Assembly (NCBI RefSeq): GCF_009765735.1
Contig: NZ_LMUW01000221.1
Location: 12,395-48,923, forward strand
Length of the DNA stretch: 36,529 bases
Direction: 5' to 3'
Source: Xenophilus sp. L33
GTDB taxonomy: Bacteria > Pseudomonadota > Gammaproteobacteria > Burkholderiales > Burkholderiaceae_C
Within the stretch, counting starts at the first letter, position 1, and each line of letters opens with the position of its first letter. Made by a program: the position numbers and the translations under genes. Under the pieces are notes generated by a model that saw only the letters and a list, made by a program, of their open reading frames with translations, did not search any database and had not been told where the DNA came from. Shown piece by piece: positions 15,790 through 23,276 of this stretch.

Positions 15790-17553
15790 TCACGCGGCGA
15801 CGACCGCCTTGCGCGAATGCGCCACCGCCTGCTCGGCCAGGCCTTCGGCCGCCATGAACTCGGCCGCGATGAAGCCGAAGGTCATCGCCGGGCCGAGCGT
15901 GATGCCGCCGCCTGGATAGCCGCCGCCCATCACGCTGGCGTTGTCGTTGCCGGCCGCGAAGAGGCCGGGCACCGGCTGGCCACCGGCATCGAGCACGCGG
16001 GCGTCGGCGTCGGTGCGGATGCCGGCGAAGGTGCCGAGGTCGCCCATCACCACCTTGACCGCATAGAACGGCCCTTGCCGCACCGGTGCGACGCAGGGGT
16101 TGGGCTCGTGGGTCTTGTCGCCGAGGAAGCGGTTGTAGACCCGCCAGCCGCGGCGGAACTGCAGGTCCTTGCCCTGGTCGGCGCCGACGTTGTATTCGTT
16201 CACCGTGGCCTGCAGCTGCGCCCCGTCGATGCCGGCCTTCTGGCCCAGCTCGGCCAGCGTCGCGCCGCGCAGCAGGTAGCCCGAGCGCAGGTGCGCGCCG
16301 AGCGGCAGCGGGAAGGGCTTGGCGAAGCCGAGACCGTAGCGGCGCAGGGTGCGGTGGTCGGCGATCAGCCAGGCCGCGACCTCGGCACCGTCGGCGCATT
16401 CCTTCTGCATCGCCATGCCCATGTCGTGGTACGAATCCGACTCGTTGGTGAAGCGGCGTCCGCGGCGGTTGACCGCGATGATGCCGGGCTTGTAGCGGTC
16501 GATCAGGTGCGGGAAGACGCCGGTCTCGCCGTTGGAGCGCGTGACGCGCGACACCGGAATCCAGGCCGCCGCGTTCGGCAGGTCCCGCGCCACCTTGCCG
16601 CCGACCGACTCGGCCAGCCGGAGGCCGTCGCCGGTGTTGCCGGGCGGCGCCGGCGACAGGTGCTCCTGCCCGGTCGGCGCATGTGGGAACAGCGACTTCT
16701 TGCGCTCCACGTCCTGCGGAAAGCCGCCGGCCGCCAGCACCACGCCGAGCCGCGCGCGCACCCGCACCGAGCCGCCGTCCTTCTTGTGCACCACCGCGCC
16801 GACCACCCGGCCGTCCTCGCGGATCAGCGCGGTGGCGGGCGATTCGAGCCACATCGGGATGCCGAGGTCGAAGGCCGACTTGGCCAGCCGCGCGGCCAGC
16901 GCATTGCCGTTGGTCAGCCGCATCGCGCGGCCGTGGAAGATCATTTCCTTGGCATGCGTCACCAGCCGCTTGGCCACGTACCAGGCCGAGGCGAAGGAGC
17001 GGGTGACGTTGAAGAAGTGGCCGACCTCGGCCGACGAATTGAACATCATGCCGACGAAGGTGATCTCCTTGAGCGGCGGGCGCAGTTGCTTGATGTGCTC
17101 GCCCAGTTCGCGGCCGTCCATCGGCGCGGCCATGATCGAGCGCCCGCCTGTGCGTCCGCCCGGGCTTTCGGAGTGGTAGTCCGGGTAGTCGGGCAGCGGG
17201 ATCAGCGACACCGCGGTTTCCTTGGTGAAGAAGTCCACCATGCGCGGGCCGTGCGCCAGGAAGGCCTCGATGCGCTCGCTGTCGTAGAAGGCGCCGCATT
17301 CGTGCCGCAGGTAGGTGCGCGCGGCGTCGAGCGAATCGGGTTGCGGCTTGAAGGTCGAGATCGGATTGTTGGGCACCCACAGCACGCCGCCGGAGCGCGC
17401 GGTGGTGCCGCCGTAGAGCGCCTCCTTCTCGAGCAGCAGCACCTCGAGACCCTTCTTGCGGGCCGCCACCGCCGCGGCCATGCCGCCGGCACCGGAGCCC
17501 ACCACCAACACGTCGACCGTCTGGTCGAAGGCCTGGTTCGTCATCGTCGTCAT
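15790..17553 (-). CDS. 3-ketosteroid-delta1-dehydrogenase-like FAD flavoprotein
   Basis: A 587-residue FAD-dependent oxidoreductase of the fumarate reductase/KstD group (FAD_binding_2). The N-terminal dinucleotide-binding motif is VLVVGSGAGGMAAAVAARKK (from residue 16), followed by LYGGTTARSGGVLWVPNNP. The C-terminus has SVMGGGYPGGGITLGPAMTF, very close to the MGxxYPGxGxTxGPAMTF signature of 3-ketosteroid-delta1-dehydrogenases. Such enzymes introduce a double bond next to a ring ketone. Some KstD-like proteins act on other cyclic ketones or are unassigned, so the steroid substrate is not proven. AAGG lies eight bases before the ATG at 17553; a second ATG nine bases on is possible. It follows the EthD gene by four bases, within an operon controlled from the palindrome at 18335. 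Confidence 0.85.
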   Translation of the reverse strand: MTTMTNQAFDQTVDVLVVGSGAGGMAAAVAARKKGLEVLLLEKEALYGGTTARSGGVLWVPNNPISTFKPQPDSLDAARTYLRHECGAFYDSERIEAFLAHGPRMVDFFTKETAVSLIPLPDYPDYHSESPGGRTGGRSIMAAPMDGRELGEHIKQLRPPLKEITFVGMMFNSSAEVGHFFNVTRSFASAWYVAKRLVTHAKEMIFHGRAMRLTNGNALAARLAKSAFDLGIPMWLESPATALIREDGRVVGAVVHKKDGGSVRVRARLGVVLAAGGFPQDVERKKSLFPHAPTGQEHLSPAPPGNTGDGLRLAESVGGKVARDLPNAAAWIPVSRVTRSNGETGVFPHLIDRYKPGIIAVNRRGRRFTNESDSYHDMGMAMQKECADGAEVAAWLIADHRTLRRYGLGFAKPFPLPLGAHLRSGYLLRGATLAELGQKAGIDGAQLQATVNEYNVGADQGKDLQFRRGWRVYNRFLGDKTHEPNPCVAPVRQGPFYAVKVVMGDLGTFAGIRTDADARVLDAGGQPVPGLFAAGNDNASVMGGGYPGGGITLGPAMTFGFIAAEFMAAEGLAEQAVAHSRKAVVAA

Positions 17554-17557
17554 GTCC

Positions 17558-18295
17558 TCACCTTCCGTGGTTGAAAGCCCTGCCCTGCACCAGCAGCGTG
17601 CTGACCCGGTCCATCAGGTCGCGGCCGTCGTCGCGCAGCGGCAGGCGTGCGTCGGATGCATAGCTGGTGTTCATCGCCTGTTCGTCGGCGAAGCAGACCT
17701 CGGCGATGCCGTCGATCGGCATCGCCTCGTAGGCCACCGCCGCGCCCTCGGCGTCGTAGCGCGCGCCGACCAGGCCCTGCACGTAGCCGTCGAGCAGCGG
17801 CAGGTGCCGCACCAGGCTCGCATGGCGGCCGAACCAGCCGTCGCGGAACGCGGCCGGCGTCGCCGCCCTGCGGGTCAGCAGCAGCCAGCGCCGAAAGCCG
17901 CCGTCGACGGCGCCGCCGTGCAGCGGCACCGGCACGTTGGGCACGGTGTCGAGCGTGAAGAGCGGCGTGGCGGCGGCGCGCACGCTGTCCATGAAGCCGT
18001 GCCAGGCGCTGCTCGCGACCACCTCGGCCGCGGCTTCCGCGTCCGCGAATTCGAGCGCCAGCGTGAGCGCGATGCGGTCGGCCTCGGCGGTCACGCCGTT
18101 GTAGGGCCGGTCGTTGTCGACGTAGTCGGTCGGGATGTGGCGCAGCACGCGGTTGACGATCACCTGTTGCACGCCGCCCACCTGGCTCACCGCGCGATCG
18201 GCGGCGGCGTCGATCCGCAGCGCGACCTCCGCGGGCTCGATGGCGGATCCGGCGGCCGAGGCAGGGAGTGCGAGGCAAAGGGTCTTGATCAGCAT
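17558..18295 (-). CDS. EthD-domain protein
   Basis: A 245-residue protein with the dimeric alpha-beta barrel EthD fold, apparently two barrel repeats. The clearest signature is in the second half, FRDGWFGRHASLVRHLPLL, with the conserved Trp and His residues of the family. The middle contains a DNDRPYNGVTAEADRIALTL segment. EthD was first found beside the ethyl tert-butyl ether P450 system and is needed there for unknown reasons; other EthD-like proteins accompany oxidative catabolic enzymes. Here the gene precedes the KstD-like flavoprotein with a four-base gap, so the pair is co-transcribed. The leftward promoter has TATAAT and the shared operator. The biochemical role is unassigned. Confidence 0.75.
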   Translation of the reverse strand: MLIKTLCLALPASAAGSAIEPAEVALRIDAAADRAVSQVGGVQQVIVNRVLRHIPTDYVDNDRPYNGVTAEADRIALTLALEFADAEAAAEVVASSAWHGFMDSVRAAATPLFTLDTVPNVPVPLHGGAVDGGFRRWLLLTRRAATPAAFRDGWFGRHASLVRHLPLLDGYVQGLVGARYDAEGAAVAYEAMPIDGIAEVCFADEQAMNTSYASDARLPLRDDGRDLMDRVSTLLVQGRAFNHGR

Positions 18296-18329
18296 GGGCG
18301 TTTTCCGTGGTCTTGCATCGTGCCGGTTT

Positions 18330-18358
18330 ATTATATGGTCTTACCATTAAAATGGCAT
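18330..18358 (-). promoter_or_regulatory. Promoter of the EthD/KstD-like operon
   Basis: On the minus strand ATGCCA (18358-18353) and TATAAT (18335-18330) are separated by 17 bases. The -10 is perfect and the -35 matches TTGACA at four of six positions. The shared palindrome lies almost wholly in the spacer, an arrangement that usually lets a bound repressor block RNA polymerase. Confidence 0.6.
18335..18347. promoter_or_regulatory. Shared operator copy between EthD and the quinone-oxidoreductase gene
   Basis: ATGGTCTTACCAT is a perfect inverted repeat ATGGT-N3-ACCAT. It is embedded in TATATGGTCTTACCATTAA (18332-18350), identical over 19 bases to 23242-23260. It occupies the spacer of the leftward promoter and lies 40 bases before the rightward ATG. 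The pattern matches operators of FCD-type GntR regulators (FadR, PdhR, LldR). The regulator is not in the window. Confidence 0.75.
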
Positions 18359-18387
18359 CCGTCGTGGCGTGCCAGGAGAGCACAAGC

Positions 18388-19371
18388 ATGAAGGCCATCG
18401 TTTGCCGCGCGTTCGCGCCGGTCGATCAACTGCGCTGCGAGGAGATGCCGGTGGCCGCCCCCGGCGCCGGCGAGGTGCGCGTCGCGGTCAAGGCCGCCGG
18501 CGTCAACTTCCCGGATTCGCTCAAGGCCGAGGGCCTGCACCAGATCAAGCCGCCGCTGCCGTGGATCCCGGGAAGCGAAAGCGCCGGCGTGGTGACCGGG
18601 ACCGGCCCCGGCACGAGCCGCTTCCGGGTCGGCGACCGGGTCATGGGCGTCTCGAAGGTCGACGGCGGCGGTTTCGCGGAACAGATCGTGCTGCCCGAGG
18701 AGCGCCTCTTCGCCCTGCCGCCCTCGATGAGCTTCGAGGAGGCCGCCGCGACGCCGGTGGTCTACGGCACCTCGCTCTATGCGCTCAAGCAGCGCGCCCA
18801 CATCCAGCCCGGCGAGAGCCTCCTGGTGCTGGGCGCCGCCGGCGGCGTCGGGCTGGCGACGGTGCAACTGGGCAAGGCGCTCGGCGCGCGGGTGATCGCG
18901 GCGGCCAGCACCGACGAGAAGCGCGCCCTCGCGCTCCGCCACGGCGCCGACCACGCGGTCGACTACACCCTGCCGAACTGGCGCGAGGAGGTGAAGGCGC
19001 TGACCGGCGGCAAGGGCGTCGACGTGGTCTACGACCCGGTCGGCGGCGACGCCTTCGACGAGGCGGTGCGCGCCATCGGCTGGATGGGCCGCTACCTGGT
19101 GATCGGCTTCACCGCCGGCCGCATCCCGACGCTGAAAGTCAACATGCCGCTGGTCAAGGGCTACGACGTGCTCGGCGTGCGCTACGACGTCTGGCGCGAC
19201 GGCTGGTGGCCCGAGGCGCAGGCCAACCTGGAGCAGATCCTGGCCTGGTACCCCGAAGGCAAGGTGCGGCCGCTGGTGTCGGCCCGCTACCCGCTCGACA
19301 GCGCGGTCGAGGCGCTGCGCTACATCACCAGCCGGCAGGTGACCGGCAAGGTCGTGCTGCAGATGGCTTGA
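18388..19371 (+). CDS. NADPH:quinone oxidoreductase-type reductase (MDR superfamily)
   Basis: A 327-residue medium-chain reductase without zinc ligands, of the quinone oxidoreductase/enoyl reductase type. The N-terminal GroES-like domain shows AAGVNFPDSLKAEG and PGSESAGVV (61-69). The nucleotide-binding Rossmann motif is LGAAGGVGLATVQLGKALGA (148-167). A DVVYDPVGGDAFDEAVRAI segment and the C-terminal SRQVTGKVVLQM are typical. Relatives reduce quinones, enones or acryloyl-CoA-like double bonds using NADPH. GGAG precedes the ATG at 18388, and the longer open frame upstream would run through the operator. It stands alone, divergent from the EthD/KstD-like operon and sharing its palindrome. Confidence 0.9.
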   Translation: MKAIVCRAFAPVDQLRCEEMPVAAPGAGEVRVAVKAAGVNFPDSLKAEGLHQIKPPLPWIPGSESAGVVTGTGPGTSRFRVGDRVMGVSKVDGGGFAEQIVLPEERLFALPPSMSFEEAAATPVVYGTSLYALKQRAHIQPGESLLVLGAAGGVGLATVQLGKALGARVIAAASTDEKRALALRHGADHAVDYTLPNWREEVKALTGGKGVDVVYDPVGGDAFDEAVRAIGWMGRYLVIGFTAGRIPTLKVNMPLVKGYDVLGVRYDVWRDGWWPEAQANLEQILAWYPEGKVRPLVSARYPLDSAVEALRYITSRQVTGKVVLQMA

Positions 19372-19383
19372 TGTTTTGTATTA

Positions 19384-19395
19384 TTTTGATCAAAA
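19384..19395. promoter_or_regulatory. Palindrome upstream of the ribulokinase gene
   Basis: TTTTGATCAAAA is a perfect 12-base palindrome in an AT-rich 96-base spacer that stands out against the GC-rich surroundings. A GTCAAAAC follows at 19420-19427, and a related GTTTTGCG lies upstream of the ROK gene near 23105. These could be sites for the ROK regulator or part of the kinase promoter. No other function is visible. Confidence 0.45.
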
Positions 19396-19467
19396 GATCG
19401 ATACGAGATCAGGATAAACGTCAAAACCTGGGATAGCATTCGGGTCCCTCGAACGCTGTTCCCACGC

Positions 19468-21057
19468 ATGACGCCCGGCTTCCTGATCGGTCTCGACTAC
19501 GGCACCCAGTCCGCACGCGGCGTGCTGGTGGACGCCGAAAGCGGCGCGGTCGTCGCCAGCCACACCCATGCCTATCGCCACGGCACGCTGAGCGCGGCGC
19601 TGCCCGACGGCACGCCGCTCGCGCCCGGCTGGGCGCTGCAGTGCGCCACCGACTACACGGAGGCGGCCGAGGCGATCCTCGGGCGGCTCGGGCGCGGCCG
19701 GCAGGTGCACGGCATCGGCCTCGGCTTCACCGCCAGTTCACCGCTGCCGGCCCGCGCGGACGGCACGCCGCTCTCGACCCTGCACCCCGGCGCGCCCCAT
19801 GCCTACGTCAAGCTCTGGAAGCACCAGGCGGCGCAGCCCTGGGCCGAGCGCATCAACGCGCGCGGCGGCGAATTCCTGCGGCCCGTCGGCGGCAAGCTCT
19901 CGGCCGAATGGCTGATCGCCAAGGCGGCCCAGATGGCCGACGAATCGCCGGCCCTGTGGCAGCAGGCCGAACGCTTCATCGAAGGCGGCGACTGGCTGGT
20001 GCGGCAATTCACCGGCGAGGAAGCGCGCAGCCTCGGCTTCGCCGCCTACAAGGCGCAATACCTGCCGGGACGCGGCTACCCGCAGGGTCTGGTCGAAGGG
20101 CTCGAGGAACGGCTGGGGCCGCCGCTGCCGATCGGCTCGCGGGCCGGCCGGCTGAACGCGGACTGGCGTGCCCGCACCGGCATCGAGGGCGAAGCGGCGG
20201 TGGCGGTCGCGGTGATCGATTCGCATGTCGTGATGCCCGCGGCCGGCGCCACGAGCGCCGGCACGCTGGTCGGCGCGCTGGGCACCTCGGCCGCCTTCAT
20301 GCTGCTCGACGATGTCGAGCGCCCGCTGCCGAGCGGCATCGAGGGCGTGGCGCGCGACGGCGTGCTGCCGGGCTTCTGGTGCTACGAGGCCGGCCAGGCC
20401 GGCTTCGGCGACATGCTCGAATGGCAGCTGCGCGGCCTGCTGCAACACACCGACCTCGACCGAGGCTTCGCCCATTTCAACGCCCAGGCCGCCGAACTGC
20501 GGCCCGGCCAGAACCACCTGCTGGCGCTCGACTGGTGGAACGGCTGCCGCGTGCCGCTGGGCGATGCGTCGCTGAGCGGCCTGCTCGTCGGCATGAACCT
20601 CCAGACCACCGCGGTCGACGTCTACCGCGCGCTGCTCGAGGCGCTGTGCTTCGGCACCCGGCGCATCGTCGACTGCTTTACCGCCGGCGGCGCGCCGGTC
20701 GAGCGCATCCTGCTGACGAGCGGCCTGTCGCGCAACAACCCGCTCCTGATGCAACTGATGGCCGACGTGCTCGGACGCCGCCTCCAGGTGCCGCTCATCG
20801 ACCATGCCACCGCCGTCGGCGCCGCGATCCACGGCGCGGTCGCCGCGGGCGTGGTGCGCGACTTCGCCGAAGGCGCGCAGCGCTACGGCGCGAAGAGCTT
20901 CGTCGACTACCGGCCCGACCCCGAGGCCCATGCGGTCTACGAGGGCCTCTACCGCCAGTACGTCGGCCTCGCGGACAACGCCGGCCTGCGCCGGGCGATG
21001 CACGCGCTCGATTCCTTCGTCCCGAACCCATCTTCATTCGAAAGCCCACCGAAATGA
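19468..21057 (+). CDS. AraB-type ribulokinase (FGGY carbohydrate kinase)
   Basis: A 529-residue sugar kinase of the FGGY family. The opening phosphate-binding motif LIGLDYGTQSARGVLVD (6-22) and internal segments VKLWKHQAAQPWAERI, GGKLSAEWLIAKA and FIEGGDWLVRQFTG follow the AraB (ribulokinase) pattern closely. The C-terminal GLSRNNPLLMQLMADVLGR is the conserved FGGY actin-fold segment. It should phosphorylate L- or D-ribulose, or a related ketopentose, with ATP. Its TGA overlaps the ATG of the following SDR (ATGA), so both are one operon. No arabinose isomerase or epimerase is nearby, so the feed is more likely a pentitol oxidised by the SDR. No strong ribosome-binding site is visible before the ATG. 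Confidence 0.9.
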   Translation: MTPGFLIGLDYGTQSARGVLVDAESGAVVASHTHAYRHGTLSAALPDGTPLAPGWALQCATDYTEAAEAILGRLGRGRQVHGIGLGFTASSPLPARADGTPLSTLHPGAPHAYVKLWKHQAAQPWAERINARGGEFLRPVGGKLSAEWLIAKAAQMADESPALWQQAERFIEGGDWLVRQFTGEEARSLGFAAYKAQYLPGRGYPQGLVEGLEERLGPPLPIGSRAGRLNADWRARTGIEGEAAVAVAVIDSHVVMPAAGATSAGTLVGALGTSAAFMLLDDVERPLPSGIEGVARDGVLPGFWCYEAGQAGFGDMLEWQLRGLLQHTDLDRGFAHFNAQAAELRPGQNHLLALDWWNGCRVPLGDASLSGLLVGMNLQTTAVDVYRALLEALCFGTRRIVDCFTAGGAPVERILLTSGLSRNNPLLMQLMADVLGRRLQVPLIDHATAVGAAIHGAVAAGVVRDFAEGAQRYGAKSFVDYRPDPEAHAVYEGLYRQYVGLADNAGLRRAMHALDSFVPNPSSFESPPK

Positions 21058-21848
21058 CTTCCTCGCCCTCCTCCTCCAGCCCCGGCCTCTTCGACCTCGG
21101 CGGCCAGATCGCCTTCGTCACCGGCGCCGGCAGCGGCATCGGTCAGCGCATCGCCGTCGGCCTGGCCGAAGCGGGCGCCGACGTCGCCTGCTTCGACTTG
21201 CCGGGCCATCCGCAGATCGAGGAGACGCTGGCGCGCATCCGCGCGCTCGGCCGGCGCGCGATCGCGCTCGAAGGCGACGTGGTCAAGTCCGAGGACCTCG
21301 GCCGCGCGGTCGAGGCGGCGGAGCGCCAGCTCGGCCCGATCGAGGTCGCGGTCAACTGCGCCGGCATCGCGAATGCCGCGCCGGCCGAGGACATGGCCGA
21401 GGCGCAATGGCAGCAGGTGATGTCGATCAATCTCGACGGCGTCTTCCGCTCCTGCCAGGCCGAGGCGCGCGTGATGCTGCCGCGCAAGCGCGGCACGATC
21501 GTCAACATCGCGTCGATGTCGGGCACCATCGTCAACCGCGGCATCCAGCAGGTTCACTACAACACCTCCAAGGCCGGCGTCGTGCACCTGACCAAGTGCC
21601 TGGCGGTCGAATGGAGCGACCGCGGCGTGCGTGTCAACAGCATCAGCCCCGGCTACACGCTCACGCCGCAGACCGTGCGGCCCGACGTGCCGGAATCGAA
21701 GCGCCAGCAGTTCGCCGCCGACACGCCGCTCGGCCGCATGGCCAACGTGGACGAACTGGTCGGGCCGGCGGTGTTCCTGTCGAGCCGGGCGGCCTCGTAC
21801 TGCACCGGGCTCGACCTGCTGGTGGATGGCGGCTTCGTCTGCTGGTAG
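21054..21848 (+). CDS. Short-chain dehydrogenase, probably polyol (arabinitol/ribitol-type) dehydrogenase
   Basis: A 264-residue classical SDR. The NAD-binding motif is VTGAGSGIG (22-30). An acidic Asp48 after the second strand (CFDLP) favours NAD over NADP. The NCAG motif is at 101-104, and the catalytic set is Ser156 (ASMSG), Tyr169 and Lys173 (YNTSK). The C-terminal LVDGGFVCW is typical of fungal and bacterial mannitol/arabinitol dehydrogenase relatives. Its ATG overlaps the ribulokinase stop. The pair fits oxidation of a pentitol to a pentulose, then phosphorylation to the 5-phosphate. The substrate is inferred from context only. It ends 20 bases from the convergent ROK gene. Confidence 0.88.
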   Translation: MTSSPSSSSPGLFDLGGQIAFVTGAGSGIGQRIAVGLAEAGADVACFDLPGHPQIEETLARIRALGRRAIALEGDVVKSEDLGRAVEAAERQLGPIEVAVNCAGIANAAPAEDMAEAQWQQVMSINLDGVFRSCQAEARVMLPRKRGTIVNIASMSGTIVNRGIQQVHYNTSKAGVVHLTKCLAVEWSDRGVRVNSISPGYTLTPQTVRPDVPESKRQQFAADTPLGRMANVDELVGPAVFLSSRAASYCTGLDLLVDGGFVCW

Positions 21849-21867
21849 GCGCCGCAGGAAAACCCGT

Positions 21868-23088
21868 TCAGGCGGCCGCCGTCCGGCGAAGCCGCTCCAG
21901 CGTGCGCTCGATGGTGGCCGGCTGCAGCTGCGCCTCGATCACCAGCTGCGCCGCGCCGAGCAGCAGGCAGCTGCGCGGGTCGGAGCGCGCCGCCGAGATC
22001 TGCAGGGTGCGCGTGGCCAGCGGCAGGCAGCGCTGGTAGACCCTCTCGCGCACGCCGGCGAGCAGGTGCTCCTCGGCGGCCGCCAGCGTGCCGCCGATCA
22101 CGATCACGCCGGGGTTCAGGATGCTGACGACGTCGGCCGCAACTTCGCCCAGCACCCGACCCGCTTCGCGCACCAGGTGGACCGCTTCCGGCACACCCTT
22201 GCCGACCAGCGCCAGCACGTCGCGCGCGTCCTTCGCCTCGAAGCCGGCCGCCCGCAGGTCGCGCGCGATCGCCCAGCCGCCGGCGCGCGCCTCGACGCAG
22301 CCGAGCTTGCCGCAGCGGCACAACGGCGCGTTCGTGGTGGAGAACTGGATGTGGCCGATGTCGCCGGCCGCGCCCTGCGCACCGCGGTAGATGTGGCGAT
22401 CGGTCACGATGCCGCTGCCGATGCCGGTGCCGGCCTTGATGAAGAGCAGCTGGCCGACGTCGGGCCAGAAGCGGCGCAGCTCCGACAGGGTCATCAGGTT
22501 GACGTCGTTCTCGACCGAGACCGGTGCATCGAATTCGGCCTGCAGCCAGGCGCGCACGTCGAAGCCGTCCCAGCCGGTCATCACCGAAGGGCCGAAGACG
22601 CGGCCGCTCGCGTGGTCGACCGGTGCCGGCAGCCCGAGCCCGATGCCGAGCACCTCGCCCTTGCCTCGACCGACCTGCTTGAGCAGCTGCCGGTACTGGC
22701 GCGCGATCACCGCGCGCACGGCCTGCGGGCCGCTGCCGACGTCGATCGGATCCACCGTCTCGGCCAGGATGCCCGGCTGCAGGTCGGTCACCGCCGAATG
22801 CACGTGGCTCTCGCCGACGTCCGACACCAGCGCGACGCTGAACGACCTGTTGAGCGCCAGCACGCGGGTCGGACGGCCGCCGCTGGGCATGCTCGCCTCG
22901 GCTTCGAGAATGAACCGGCCGTCGAAGAGGGCCGCCAGCCGCTCGCCGACGGTGGAGCGCGACAGGCCCGAGGCCTCGATCAGCTCCGCCCTGGAGCGGG
23001 CCTGGCCGCTCGCGATCAGCGAAAGAAGGATGCCGGTGCCGGGCGGCAGGCCGGGCGCGGGGCCCTTGGACGAATTCAGCGCCGGCAT
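21868..23088 (-). CDS. ROK-family transcriptional regulator
   Basis: A 406-residue NagC/XylR-type regulator. An N-terminal winged helix covers residues 15-65 (SRAELIEASGLSRSTVGERLAAL). The ROK sugar-kinase-like domain follows, with VENDVNLM near 192-199, FIKAGTGIGSGIV at 217-228, the GDIGH histidine (246) and the zinc-binding CRCGKLGCVE (257-266). Both the DNA-binding domain and the Cys cluster look intact. The gene lies convergent to the ribulokinase-SDR operon and is its most likely regulator, sensing a pentose or pentitol. It is divergent from the amidohydrolase operon with a 188-base spacer; the shared palindrome there lies far closer to the amidohydrolase. Confidence 0.92.
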   Translation of the reverse strand: MPALNSSKGPAPGLPPGTGILLSLIASGQARSRAELIEASGLSRSTVGERLAALFDGRFILEAEASMPSGGRPTRVLALNRSFSVALVSDVGESHVHSAVTDLQPGILAETVDPIDVGSGPQAVRAVIARQYRQLLKQVGRGKGEVLGIGLGLPAPVDHASGRVFGPSVMTGWDGFDVRAWLQAEFDAPVSVENDVNLMTLSELRRFWPDVGQLLFIKAGTGIGSGIVTDRHIYRGAQGAAGDIGHIQFSTTNAPLCRCGKLGCVEARAGGWAIARDLRAAGFEAKDARDVLALVGKGVPEAVHLVREAGRVLGEVAADVVSILNPGVIVIGGTLAAAEEHLLAGVRERVYQRCLPLATRTLQISAARSDPRSCLLLGAAQLVIEAQLQPATIERTLERLRRTAAA

Positions 23089-23215
23089 GGCGGGCTTGCG
23101 TCGTTTTGCGCGGGTATATCGAGGAACATCTGTCGATTTTCGTCCAGAACTTCGGCGGGGCGGCCGGGCCGGGGCGCGTCCGAACGCCGGTTCGCCACAC
23201 CCCGGGGTCTTTCCC

Positions 23216-23244
23216 TTTCCAGCCGCCTTCTGTTGGACTAATAT
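23216..23244 (+). promoter_or_regulatory. Promoter of the amidohydrolase-Bug operon
   Basis: TTTCCA (23216-23221) and TAATAT (23239-23244) are 17 bases apart, a plausible sigma-70 promoter. Transcription would start near 23251, inside the shared operator, giving a leader of about 26 bases. This is a typical repression layout. The remainder of the 188-base spacer shows no other clear element. Confidence 0.5.
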
Positions 23245-23257
23245 ATGGTCTTACCAT
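23245..23257. promoter_or_regulatory. Shared operator copy upstream of the amidohydrolase operon
   Basis: ATGGTCTTACCAT, a perfect ATGGT-N3-ACCAT repeat, abuts the likely -10 element and covers the expected transcription start. The surrounding TATATGGTCTTACCATTAA (23242-23260) is identical to 18332-18350. It ends 19 bases before the amidohydrolase ATG, and about 157 bases from the ROK start, so it most likely serves the amidohydrolase operon. Confidence 0.75.
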
Positions 23258-23276
23258 TAAGACGGTTGAGACAACA

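Noticed and set aside
15817..17574. 585-codon plus-strand frame opposite the KstD-like gene
   Set aside because: Antisense shadow with His/Arg/Val-rich composition; the minus-strand flavoprotein has all its motifs.
23106..23276. Longer N-terminus for amidohydrolase 1 starting at 23106
   Set aside because: It would translate through the promoter and the palindromic operator. The conserved N-terminal strand begins at the ATG at 23277.
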